A stretch of 64,000 bases of DNA from Muriiphilus sp048268845. GTDB lineage: Bacteria > Pseudomonadota > Alphaproteobacteria > Rhodobacterales > Rhodobacteraceae. The translations under genes were made by a program, and so were the position numbers. The DNA lies in NCBI GenBank assembly GCA_048268845.1, contig JBLWUQ010000009.1:62001-126000 (forward strand), in the 5' to 3' direction. How positions within the stretch are numbered: position 1 is the stretch's first letter; each line of letters starts with the position of its first letter. This document shows positions 27,410 through 35,185 of the stretch, in pieces. The notes under the pieces are model-generated. The model was not told where the DNA came from and did no database searches. It was given only the letters and a program-made list of their open reading frames with translations.

Positions 27410-29194
27410 TCAGTTCGAGGTCAGTGTTACACCCGTTGGGGCAAGGGGTTCAATCTGCGGCTTGAGGCCAAGCAGGGGTGCCACCCGGCGGATGATCTCG
27501 GCGGCGACGGGCACGGCGGTCCAGCCGGCGGTGCGGCGCGGCTCGCGCCCCGAGGTCATCACCGCCTCGTCCAGCGTCACCACCAGCACATAGCGCGGGT
27601 TGTCGGCGGGAAACATGCTGGCGAAGGTCGCGATCACCTTGTCGTCATAATAGCCGCCGCCACGTTCCTTGGGCTTGTCGGCGCTGCCGGTCTTGCCGCC
27701 GACGGCATAGCCCGGCACCTCGCCAAAACTCGCCGTGCCGCGCACCACCACTTGCCGCAGCATGTCGCGGGCAATCGCCGAGGTCTCGGCCGACAGCACC
27801 CGCGGACCGCGCTGGATCGGGGTGCCGCGCACCAGCGTCGGCATCACCCGCGTGCCGCCGTTCACGATGGTGGCATAGGCGGCGGCAAGGTGCAGCGGAC
27901 TGGCCGACAGCCCGTGGCCATAGCTGATCGTCATGGTCGAAAGCTCCGACCAGTTCGCCGGCAGCAGGGGCTTGGCGCCCGCCGCCTCGACCAGTTCGAT
28001 GCCGGTCGGCGTGGTCAGGCCGATGGCATCGAGAAACGCGCGCTGGCGCAGCGCGCCGATCTGGATGGCGATCCGGGCGGTGCCGATGTTGGAGCTTTCC
28101 ACGATCACATCCGTCACCGACAATTGCGCGCCGTAATCGTGGAAATCGTTGATGGTGAACCTGCCCCAGCGCAGCGGCCCGCGGGTGTCGATCATCGTCT
28201 GCGGCGCGACAAGGCCAAGGTCGAGCGCCTGCGTGACGGCAAAGATCTTGAAGGTCGAGCCAAGCTCGTAAAGCCCCTGCACCGCGCGGTTGAACAGCGG
28301 ACTATCGGAGGGGTTGCCCTGAACCAGCGGCGACGGGCGGTCGTTGGGGTCGAAGTCGGGCAGGCTGACAAGGCTGACCACCTCGCCGGTGCGCGCATCC
28401 ATCAGGACGGCCGCGGCACCCTTGGCGTTCATCATCGTCATGCCGCCGGCCAGCACCCGCTCGACCGCCGCCTGCACCGTCAGGTCGATCGTCAGTTGCA
28501 AGGGCTCACCCGCCCGCGCCGGGTCGCGCAACCGCTCGTCGAACGCCTTCTCGACGCCGGCGACGCCGATCACCTCGGCGGCGTTGACGCCCTCCTGCCC
28601 GAAGCGCGCGCCGCCCAGGATATGCGCGGCCAAGGTGCCGTTCGGATAAAGCCGCATCTCGCGCGGGCCGAACAGCAGCCCCGGCTCGCCGATGTCGAAC
28701 ACCGCCTGTTTCTGCTCGGGGCTGATGCGTTTCTTGATCCAGAGGAACTTGCGCTCGCCGGTGAACCAGCCCAGCAGGCGCGCCTCGTCGAGGTCGGGGA
28801 AGATCTTGACCAGTTCATGCGCCGCGCGCGCCGGGTCGACCATCTGCGGCGGCTGGGCATAGAGCGAATGGGTCACGAGGTTGGTCGCAAGGATGCGCCC
28901 GTTGCGGTCGACGATATCGGCCCGCGCCACCGCGATCTCGGCCCCCGGCGCATGGGCGCGCGGCTCGGACGGGTCGGACGAGGCGATGGCGGCCATCTTG
29001 ACCCCCACCGCGACGAAGGCCAGCGCGAACATCCCGGCCATCACGACAAGGCGCATCTGGGCCTGCAGCCGGGCACGGTCGCGCATGTCCTCGTGGCGCA
29101 GATGCTTGTTCTCGCGCTCGATCAGGTCGGGGTTCTCGCCCTTGGCGCGGGCCTCGAGGATGCGCGCCAGCGGGCGCAAGGGAACGCGGGTCAT
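27410..29194 (-). CDS. ftsI: Septal peptidoglycan transpeptidase FtsI (PBP3)
   Basis: 594-residue class B penicillin-binding protein that cross-links septal peptidoglycan. Single N-terminal membrane anchor at about 49-70, a PBP dimer domain, then the transpeptidase domain: S313-T-F-K316 with the acylated serine, SSN at 367-369 and KTG at 501-503. Both edges fit translation coupling: ATGA overlap with ftsL upstream and a short gap to murE. A basic cytoplasmic lead of about 48 residues precedes the anchor. Confidence 0.97.
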   Translation of the reverse strand: MTRVPLRPLARILEARAKGENPDLIERENKHLRHEDMRDRARLQAQMRLVVMAGMFALAFVAVGVKMAAIASSDPSEPRAHAPGAEIAVARADIVDRNGRILATNLVTHSLYAQPPQMVDPARAAHELVKIFPDLDEARLLGWFTGERKFLWIKKRISPEQKQAVFDIGEPGLLFGPREMRLYPNGTLAAHILGGARFGQEGVNAAEVIGVAGVEKAFDERLRDPARAGEPLQLTIDLTVQAAVERVLAGGMTMMNAKGAAAVLMDARTGEVVSLVSLPDFDPNDRPSPLVQGNPSDSPLFNRAVQGLYELGSTFKIFAVTQALDLGLVAPQTMIDTRGPLRWGRFTINDFHDYGAQLSVTDVIVESSNIGTARIAIQIGALRQRAFLDAIGLTTPTGIELVEAAGAKPLLPANWSELSTMTISYGHGLSASPLHLAAAYATIVNGGTRVMPTLVRGTPIQRGPRVLSAETSAIARDMLRQVVVRGTASFGEVPGYAVGGKTGSADKPKERGGGYYDDKVIATFASMFPADNPRYVLVVTLDEAVMTSGREPRRTAGWTAVPVAAEIIRRVAPLLGLKPQIEPLAPTGVTLTSN

Positions 29195-29538
29195 GGGTCA
29201 AGCTCTCCGGTCACGTCGACGGCATCCGAAATCGGCAGCACGATGTCCTCGCCGGGATAGGCGATCTGGTCGATCCGCCCGAATTGCTCGGGCGCCAGCG
29301 GCAACAGCCCCAGCCGGTCGAAATTGAGCTCGGCCAGGTCGTGCAGCCGGTCGGGGCGGTTGAGATAGGCCCATTCGGCGCGCAAGACCGCCAGTTCCTC
29401 GCGCATCCGGCCGATCTCGCGGTTAAGGCCCTCGACCTCGCCCAGCGCGGCCTGGGTCTTGTAGTTCTCGCCGTAAGCCCAATAGCCAAGCCCGATCACC
29501 GCGAGGGTGGAACAGACATAAACCAGCGAACGCATCAT
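29191..29538 (-). CDS. ftsL: Cell division protein FtsL
   Basis: 115-residue bitopic division protein. Membrane segment at about 5-23 (LVYVCSTLAVIGLGYWAYG), then a short periplasmic coiled coil (about 28-60, EVEGLNREIGRMREELAVLRAEWAYL) that pairs with DivIC/FtsB and bridges to FtsQ and FtsW-FtsI. The sequence itself is poorly conserved; the call depends on this architecture plus its place between rsmH and ftsI. Start is one of two adjacent ATG codons, right after the rsmH stop; ATGA overlap with ftsI. Confidence 0.92.
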   Translation of the reverse strand: MMRSLVYVCSTLAVIGLGYWAYGENYKTQAALGEVEGLNREIGRMREELAVLRAEWAYLNRPDRLHDLAELNFDRLGLLPLAPEQFGRIDQIAYPGEDIVLPISDAVDVTGELDP

Positions 29539-29542
29539 CCTG

Positions 29543-30544
29543 TCAGCCTCGCATGACCGGGGCGGGAAGCCCCAGGTGTTCACGCGCCACCGGGTCGGCG
29601 GGCGCATCGGTTCGGGTCGCCACGCGCAGCCTTGAACTGCGGGCGCGCGGGTTGTCGCGAAGCTCGTCCTCGTCCGGGCCGATGGCACGGCGCGGCGTGA
29701 GCCTGAAACGCGGCGTTTCCTCGGCGCGTTCGGGGGCATAGCGGCTGCCGCCACCGCCCTCGGAGGCGGCAAGGTGCAGGTAGCGCTTGACCACCCGGTC
29801 CTCGAGCGAATGGAACGTCACGACCGCCAGCCGCCCGCCGGGCTTCAACGCCCGCTCGGCCGCTTCCAGCCCGGCGACCAACTGGCCGAACTCGTCGTTC
29901 ACCGCGATGCGGATCGCCTGAAAGCTGCGCGTCGCGGGATGGCTCTGGCCGGGCTTGGAGCGGGGAAGCTGGCGCGTCACGGTCTCGGCCAGTTGCAGCG
30001 TGGTCTCGTAGGGCGTGGTGGCACGGGCGCGCACGATGGCGCGGGCGATCCGGCGCGCGGCACGCTCCTCGCCGTAGTGGTAAAGGATATCGGCCAGATC
30101 GTCCTCGTCGGCGGTGTTGACCAGATCGGCGGCGGACGGCCCCGACCGGCTCATCCGCATGTCGAGCGGGCCGTCGCGCATGAAGGAAAAGCCGCGCTCG
30201 GCTTCGTCAAGCTGCATCGACGACACGCCAAGGTCGAGCACGACGCCATCGACCGGCCCGCCGGCGATCCTGTCCAGTTCGGAAAACGTGCCCTCGACCA
30301 GCTTCAAACGGTCGCCATAAACCCCGGCCCAGTCCTTCGCCAGCGCAAACACACTGGGGTCGCGGTCGATGCCGATGACCGTGTCGGCCCCCGCCTCGAG
30401 CAACCCGCGCGCATAGCCGCCCGCCCCGAAGGTGCCATCGACCCAGATGCCGGTCACAGGTGCCACCGCCGCCAGCAGGGGACGCAGCAGGACGGGGATA
30501 TGCGGGTCGGTCGGTTTTGCGGGGGTGCGTGCGTCAGCCGACAT
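29543..30544 (-). CDS. rsmH: 16S rRNA (cytosine-1402-N4) methyltransferase RsmH
   Basis: SAM-dependent methyltransferase modifying C1402 in the ribosomal P site; formerly MraW. 333 residues. HIPVLLRPLLAAVAP near the start, SAM-binding DGTFGAGGYARGLLEAG, VLDLGVSSMQLDEAERGFSFMRDGPLDMRM, and C-terminal VVTFHSLEDRVVKR are diagnostic. The start is either ATG (30544), sharing one base with the mraZ stop, or the GTG one codon earlier (30547), giving a GTGA overlap. Confidence 0.97.
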   Translation of the reverse strand: MSADARTPAKPTDPHIPVLLRPLLAAVAPVTGIWVDGTFGAGGYARGLLEAGADTVIGIDRDPSVFALAKDWAGVYGDRLKLVEGTFSELDRIAGGPVDGVVLDLGVSSMQLDEAERGFSFMRDGPLDMRMSRSGPSAADLVNTADEDDLADILYHYGEERAARRIARAIVRARATTPYETTLQLAETVTRQLPRSKPGQSHPATRSFQAIRIAVNDEFGQLVAGLEAAERALKPGGRLAVVTFHSLEDRVVKRYLHLAASEGGGGSRYAPERAEETPRFRLTPRRAIGPDEDELRDNPRARSSRLRVATRTDAPADPVAREHLGLPAPVMRG

Positions 30545-31050
30545 CACGCGTCCCCGTCGTCACCGGGAAGCAGCGCCAGCGGATCGAAATCCTCGGGCAT
30601 GTCGTCAAGCCACTGCTCGACGTTGCGACGCTCGACCTGTTCGTAGGTCTCGGGATTCCAGATCTGGAAGGTGTCGCCGGTGGCGATGAAATAGGCCTCG
30701 CCCTCCAGCCCGATCTTCTGGCGCAGCTTGGCCGGAAGCACCAGCCGTCCGGTCTCGTCCACCGAGGTCGGGTGCGACTGGCCATGAAACAGGTGTTGCA
30801 GCCGGCGCCGGTCGACCGAGCCGCGCGGCATCTTGCCGATCCTGCGGTCGACGTCGTCCATCGCCTCCATCGTGTAACATTCAAGGTATTTGCGGCGGTG
30901 GTCGCCATAGACGATGACAAGGTCGGGGTTCAGGCCATCGGTCCAGTCCGGGTCGCCGGCCTCGAGCACACGGCGAAACAGGGCCGGGATCGACACCCTG
31001 CCCTTCGCGTCCACCTTGTGGAGCCCTTCGCCTCTGAATACCCTGGCCAC
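30544..31050 (-). CDS. mraZ: Transcriptional regulator MraZ
   Basis: 168 residues with two SpoVT/AbrB-like halves, each with a D-x3-R motif: KVDAKGRVSIPALFRRVLE and SVDETGRLVLPAKLRQKIG. MraZ forms a ring that binds repeats ahead of its own operon and controls the division cluster. GTG start with MARVFRGEGLHKVDAKG, the usual N-terminus. TGGG-type motifs occur in the leader (for example 31142-31145 and 31123-31128 on the - strand), but their spacing is not the regular ten bases seen in enterobacteria, so operator sites are uncertain. Confidence 0.95.
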   Translation of the reverse strand: MARVFRGEGLHKVDAKGRVSIPALFRRVLEAGDPDWTDGLNPDLVIVYGDHRRKYLECYTMEAMDDVDRRIGKMPRGSVDRRRLQHLFHGQSHPTSVDETGRLVLPAKLRQKIGLEGEAYFIATGDTFQIWNPETYEQVERRNVEQWLDDMPEDFDPLALLPGDDGDA

Positions 31051-31091
31051 TTTGCGCGGCTCCTGTCTGTCCCTCGTTTGTCGCCCGTCTT

Positions 31092-31134
31092 AACGAAAAC
31101 GGCGGATTGAGCTGCTGCCACTGCCCAATCCGCC
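31092..31134 (-). terminator. Intrinsic terminator inside the mraZ leader
   Basis: On the - strand a perfect 9-bp stem GGCGGATTG / CAATCCGCC (31134-31126 with 31109-31101) with a 16-base loop is followed directly by GTTTTCGTT. It lies only about 40 bases before the mraZ GTG. Placement inside the leader rather than after a gene means most transcripts could stop before mraZ. This matches the UpsM arrangement described for Rhodobacter sphaeroides. Confidence 0.75.
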
Positions 31135-31310
31135 GCCCTCGTCCCATCTCTGGGTTCGTCCGATCGCAGTCGCCACCTGGGGGGATGTCTGCTCGCGAGT
31201 GCGTCGGATCTCTCTTTTTCAGATGAAGCCGGATGCCTGTATGAAACCTGACTTGGGAGATGTTTCGGGGTCTTGCTGCCCCTTCGTCCCGTCCTCATCT
31301 TGGTAATAGG
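31092..31310 (-). ncRNA. UpsM-like leader RNA of the division cluster (approximate)
   Basis: In Rhodobacter sphaeroides the division cluster has a long 5' leader that is mostly terminated to give a small RNA, UpsM, of roughly 200 bases. Here the same position has a long non-coding leader ending in the intrinsic terminator at 31134-31092. The 3' end is well supported by the hairpin. The 5' end is a guess based on the size of the known RNA; I could not fix a promoter with confidence. Similarity of the body to known UpsM was not testable. Confidence 0.45.
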
Positions 31311-31658
31311 GATGACATGGGATTTCATGGTAATCAACACCTTTTTACGGCTCGAGAGCACAAGATGCGGGATTGGTCGCCGTCCGGACACAACAGGTTG
31401 TGCCTCGATCGGCTGATTTTTGCCTATACCTAGCGGAAGATCAGTCGCACCAACACCACATATAGCGATGCAGGTGCAGCAGGAATCCGGCCCATGATTT
31501 CTCGAAAAAAATCGCTTTCCGGCCCGGATCAGCGGCAAAATGGACCGTATCCCGACGCCTCCAGCGCCAGAATCACGCGATGATTCGGCGAGTCACCCGA
31601 CTCAGCCCATGATTTCCCATGGCCCGTGCCGTCCCGTCCCATGACGTCCCGAATCCGG
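31311..31658. other. Non-coding spacer upstream of the mraZ leader
   Basis: About 350 bases without a credible gene, between the VOC gene and the mraZ leader, both on the - strand. It is slightly richer in A+T than the coding DNA. The phrase GCCCATGATTTC occurs twice (about 31490-31501 and 31606-31617), and CCCATGA-type words recur near 31630-31646. It must hold the promoter for the division cluster, and probably its upstream control sites, but I cannot assign -35/-10 boxes safely. Confidence 0.4.
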
Positions 31659-32114
31659 TCAGGCGCCGCGATAGGCCGCCTCGAGCGCCGCGATGTCGAT
31701 CTTCGACATGCCCAGCATCGCCTCGGTCGCGCGCCGCGCCCCCTCGGGGTCCGGCCCGCCCACCGTCGCCATCAGTTGCCGGGGCACCACCTGCCAGCTC
31801 ACGCCGAACCGGTCGACGCACCAGGCACAACGGCTCTCGGCGCCGCCACCCGCGATCAAAGCCGCCCACAGCCGGTCGGTCTCGGCCTGATCCTCGGTCA
31901 TCACCTGGATCGAGGCGGCAGGGGTATGGGTATAATGCGGCCCGCCGTTCAGCGCCTGATAGGGCGTGCCGGCCAGCGTGAAGTCGATCACCACCGGCGG
32001 ATGGTCAGGGTCGACCCGCCTCTCGACCCGCGATCCGGGGATCAGGCCGGTATAGAACCGGACAGCCTCGACGTGGTTGCCGTCGAACCAAAGACAGGTG
32101 CGGACCTTCGCCAT
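31659..32114 (-). CDS. VOC family protein (PhnB/3-demethylubiquinone methyltransferase-like)
   Basis: 151 residues of the glyoxalase/VOC superfamily, PF06983 type: KVRTCLWFDGNHVEAVRFYTGLIPGS, then VVIDFTLAGTPYQALNGGPHYTHTPAASIQV and CAWCVDRFGVSWQVVPRQL. Despite the family name these are not ubiquinone methyltransferases; most are uncharacterised small dimeric metal-fold proteins. Start at MAKVRTC follows GGAGG six bases upstream; the longer frame has no similarity. Confidence 0.88.
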   Translation of the reverse strand: MAKVRTCLWFDGNHVEAVRFYTGLIPGSRVERRVDPDHPPVVIDFTLAGTPYQALNGGPHYTHTPAASIQVMTEDQAETDRLWAALIAGGGAESRCAWCVDRFGVSWQVVPRQLMATVGGPDPEGARRATEAMLGMSKIDIAALEAAYRGA

Positions 32115-32179
32115 GACAGCCTCCCTCGCGTCAGGTTTTCCATGAAACCACCGCCGCGCCACGGGTCAAGCCCTGGCCT

Positions 32180-32258
32180 GTCTTTGCTCGGTAAATACCT
32201 CGGGAGGGGTTCGGGGAGGGCAGCGCCCTCCCCGTCCGGTCGCCCGCAACGCGGGCGA
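32180..32258 (+). repeat. Box-plus-hairpins repeat element, copy 2
   Basis: A 25-base box (32180-32204) matches the box at 23343-23367 in 23 positions, in inverted orientation. It is followed by hairpin CGGGGAGGGC-agc-GCCCTCCCCG (32212-32234) and a second hairpin TCGCCCGC-aac-GCGGGCGA (32240-32258). It sits between the decarboxylase and VOC genes, just past the decarboxylase stop codon, and could help to end that transcript. Confidence 0.72.
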
Positions 32259-32263
32259 AACCG

Positions 32264-33421
32264 TCAGAGCACGATCACGTCGAGCGGCGGGAAGCCGTTG
32301 AACCCGACCGAGGAATACGCCGAGGTATAGGCGCCGGTATTGCGGATCACCACCCGGTCGCCCGCCTTCAGCGTCATCGGCAGCATCACCGGGCGCTTCT
32401 CATACAGCACATCCGCCGAGTCGCAGGACGGCCCGGCCATGATGCAGGGCCCCATCGCGTCATGGTCGCGCGGCGTGGTGAACTGGTAGCGGATCGCCTC
32501 GCCCTCGGTTTCGGCCAGACCGGAAAAGCGGCCGATGTCGAGATAGACCCAGCGATGCGTGTCGTCGACGGATTTCCGCGACACCAGAACCACCTCGGCC
32601 AGGATCACCCCGGCCTCGGCCACCATGCCGCGCCCCGGCTCGGCCATCACGCGCGGCACGTTGCCGAAACGCTCGGTCACAAGCGCCATCACGCGCGCGG
32701 CATAGCTGGTCGGCGTGTCGATCGGATCGCCGTAGAACGCCGGAAAACCGCCGCCGATGTTCAGCACGGTCGGCGCGTAGCCCGCCGCCTGAAGCCCGCG
32801 CCAGATCCCGGCGACATGGTCGAGCACGCCGGTCCACATCTCGGCCCGGCGGGTCTGCGAGCCGACATGGAACGACAGCCCCACCGGGCGCAGGCCCAGC
32901 GCCACGGCGCGCGCGAACAGCTCCGGCACCATGGTGTCACGGCAGCCGAACTTGCGCGACAGCGGCCAGTCGGCCTCGGAGTTTTCCACCAGCACGCGGA
33001 TATAGACCTCGGCCCCCGGCGCGTGCTCGGCGATCTTCTCGAGCTCTTCCTCGGCATCGGCGGCGAACAGGGTCACACCCGCCTGATGCGCAAACGCGAT
33101 GTCGCCGACCTTCTTGACAGTGTTGCCGAAGGAAATATGCGCGGGGTCAGCGCCCTGCGACAGGCACAGCTCGACCTCGCCGCGCGAGGCGGCGTCGAAA
33201 CGCGAGCCCAGCGCCACCAGCCGCTCGATGATCTCGCGCGTCGGGTTGGCCTTCACGGCATAGTGGATATGGGCAAAGCCAAGCCCGGCCTTCAGCGCGC
33301 GGTATTGACCGGCGACGCGCTCGATGTCGAGCACCAGCGTCGGACGATCCACGACGGCGGTGGCGGCGAAGGCGTCAAGGCGGGAGGACGGCGCAAAGGC
33401 GCCCTGTGCAACGTAGGTCAT
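32264..33421 (-). CDS. Ornithine/lysine-type decarboxylase, PLP fold type III
   Basis: 385 residues of the eukaryote-like alanine-racemase-fold decarboxylase family, converting ornithine (or lysine) to putrescine (or cadaverine). HYAVKANP holds the PLP lysine (Lys57); HVGSQ starts at 185, GGGFP at 223, EPGRGMV at 261-267, and GPSCDSADVLYE provides catalytic Cys333. The start is the third of three close ATGs, because GGAG sits six bases before it. Ornithine is the common substrate, but some members prefer lysine or act on both; specificity is not visible here. Single gene with its own promoter region. Confidence 0.9.
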   Translation of the reverse strand: MTYVAQGAFAPSSRLDAFAATAVVDRPTLVLDIERVAGQYRALKAGLGFAHIHYAVKANPTREIIERLVALGSRFDAASRGEVELCLSQGADPAHISFGNTVKKVGDIAFAHQAGVTLFAADAEEELEKIAEHAPGAEVYIRVLVENSEADWPLSRKFGCRDTMVPELFARAVALGLRPVGLSFHVGSQTRRAEMWTGVLDHVAGIWRGLQAAGYAPTVLNIGGGFPAFYGDPIDTPTSYAARVMALVTERFGNVPRVMAEPGRGMVAEAGVILAEVVLVSRKSVDDTHRWVYLDIGRFSGLAETEGEAIRYQFTTPRDHDAMGPCIMAGPSCDSADVLYEKRPVMLPMTLKAGDRVVIRNTGAYTSAYSSVGFNGFPPLDVIVL

Positions 33422-33736
33422 CTGCATCTCCAACAGACAGGGGAAAACCCCAAGGTTCCAAGGAGACGTTACCGTCGCTGCATAAACGCGAGCCGGGAGG
33501 CGTGGCCAGAGGCGCGTGCGTTGGCGTCTTGAAACGCCATGTGGGATATCTTGCGATTCCGATCAAGCACTATTTTCAGGCCAGCCGAATTTTTTTCCGT
33601 CCCGCGCCAAAACCGGCGCATCGCCCGGCCGTTTCCGCTGCGGGACCGGCGAGAGGGCGGAGCATTTCTCCGGAACGAAGCCCCGACGAAAAGGCCCCGC
33701 CGTCGCCAGCGGGGCCTTTCGTTGTCTTGCCGCCCC
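33422..33736. other. Spacer between decarboxylase and pntB
   Basis: 315 bases without a gene. Near pntB it holds an intrinsic terminator (33689-33719). The part nearer the decarboxylase must contain its promoter; a T-rich patch (GAATTTTTTTCC around 33588-33599) is the only marked base-composition change. No riboswitch or operator that I can recognise. Confidence 0.5.
33689..33719 (-). terminator. Intrinsic terminator of the pnt operon
   Basis: AAAGGCCCCGC-cgtcgcca-GCGGGGCCTTT: an 11-bp stem with an 8-base loop. On the - strand it starts 18 bases after the pntB stop codon and is followed by TTTTC, a standard Rho-independent shape. A short T-run on the other strand also allows weak bidirectional use. 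Confidence 0.85.
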
Positions 33737-35170
33737 TCAGTCCAGCAGCGGGATCAGGCTGTCCATCGAGGCTTTCGCGTCGCCATAGAACATCCGCGTG
33801 TTGTCCTTGTAGAACAGCGGGTTCTCGATGCCGGAATAGCCGGTGCCCTGGCCGCGCTTGGACACGAACACCTGCTTGGCCTTCCACACCTCCAGCACCG
33901 GCATGCCGGCGATGGGCGAGTTCGGGTCGTCCTGGGCGGCCGGGTTCACGATGTCGTTGGAGCCGATCACGATCACCACGTCGGTCTTGGGCAGATCGTC
34001 GTTGATCTCGTCCATCTCCAGCACGATGTCATAGGGCACCTTGGCCTCGGCCAGGAGCACGTTCATGTGCCCCGGCAGACGCCCCGCGACCGGGTGGATG
34101 CCGAAGCGCACGTTCTTGCCCCTTGCGCGCAGCTTCTTGGTCAGGTCCGCCACCGCGTTCTGCGCCTGGGCCACCGCCATGCCGTAGCCCGGCACGATGA
34201 CGACGCTGTCGGCGTCGTTCAGCGCGGCCGCGACGCCATCGGCGTCGATGGCGATCTGTTCGCCCTCGATCGCCATCTGCTCGCCCTGCGGGCCGCCGAA
34301 GCCGCCGAGGATCACCGAGATGAAGGATCGGTTCATCGCCACGCACATGATGTAACTCAGGATCGCACCGGACGAGCCGACCAGCGCGCCGACCACGATC
34401 AACAGGTCATTGCCCAGCGAGAAACCGATCGCCGCAGCGGCCCAGCCCGAGTAGGAGTTGAGCATCGAGACCACCACCGGCATGTCGGCGCCGCCGATGC
34501 CCATGATCAGGTGATAGCCGATGAAGAACGCAAGCAGCGTCATCAGGATCAGCGTCCAGATGCCGGAGCCGTTGAGATACATGATCAGCAGCACCAGCGA
34601 GCCCAGCGCCGCACCCGCGTTCAGCGCGTGACCGCCCGGCAGCTTGACCGCCGCGGAGGTGAGTTTGCCCGCGAGCTTGCCGAAGGCGATCACCGAGCCG
34701 GTGAAGGTCACCGCGCCAATGAACACGCCCAGGAACAGCTCGACCCGCAGGATCGACTGCTCGACCGCGTCCTTCTTGGCGACCGTGGCGGCAAAGCCGT
34801 CAAGCGCCTGTCTCGCCACCTCGTCCATCCCCAGCACGCGGGTCAGTTCGAGGTCGGCGTTGAAGCCCACGAAGACGGCGGCGAGGCCGACCAGCGAGTG
34901 CATGGCCGCGACCAGTTGCGGCATCTCGGTCATCTGCACGCGCCGGGCGATGTAGGTGCCGATCATGCCCCCGCCGAGGATCAGCGCCAGCGACAGCGGC
35001 CAAAGGCCCGAGCCGGGGCCGAGCAGGGTGGCGAAGATCGCCAGCGCCATGCCGACGATGCCATACCAGACCGCGCGCTTGGCGCTTTCCTGCCCCGACA
35101 ACCCGCCGAGCGAGAGGATGAAGAGGACGGCCGCGACGATATAGGCGGCGGTGGTGAATCCGGTTTCCAT
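33737..35170 (-). CDS. pntB: NAD(P) transhydrogenase subunit beta
   Basis: 477 residues. Membrane part with about nine hydrophobic segments, forming the proton channel with PntA, followed by the NADP(H)-binding domain (VVIVPGYGMAVAQAQNAVADL, HPVAGRLPGHMNVLLAEA, DVVIVIGSNDIVNPAA). The complex couples proton entry to hydride transfer from NADH to NADP+, providing NADPH. It follows pntA after 15 bases and ends before a strong terminator. Confidence 0.97.
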   Translation of the reverse strand: METGFTTAAYIVAAVLFILSLGGLSGQESAKRAVWYGIVGMALAIFATLLGPGSGLWPLSLALILGGGMIGTYIARRVQMTEMPQLVAAMHSLVGLAAVFVGFNADLELTRVLGMDEVARQALDGFAATVAKKDAVEQSILRVELFLGVFIGAVTFTGSVIAFGKLAGKLTSAAVKLPGGHALNAGAALGSLVLLIMYLNGSGIWTLILMTLLAFFIGYHLIMGIGGADMPVVVSMLNSYSGWAAAAIGFSLGNDLLIVVGALVGSSGAILSYIMCVAMNRSFISVILGGFGGPQGEQMAIEGEQIAIDADGVAAALNDADSVVIVPGYGMAVAQAQNAVADLTKKLRARGKNVRFGIHPVAGRLPGHMNVLLAEAKVPYDIVLEMDEINDDLPKTDVVIVIGSNDIVNPAAQDDPNSPIAGMPVLEVWKAKQVFVSKRGQGTGYSGIENPLFYKDNTRMFYGDAKASMDSLIPLLD

Positions 35171-35185
35171 TGCCCTGCCCTCTCT

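Noticed and set aside
31081..31200. Regular MraZ operator repeats (TGGG every ten bases)
   Set aside because: TGGG words occur but at irregular spacing, so they are not listed as an operator.
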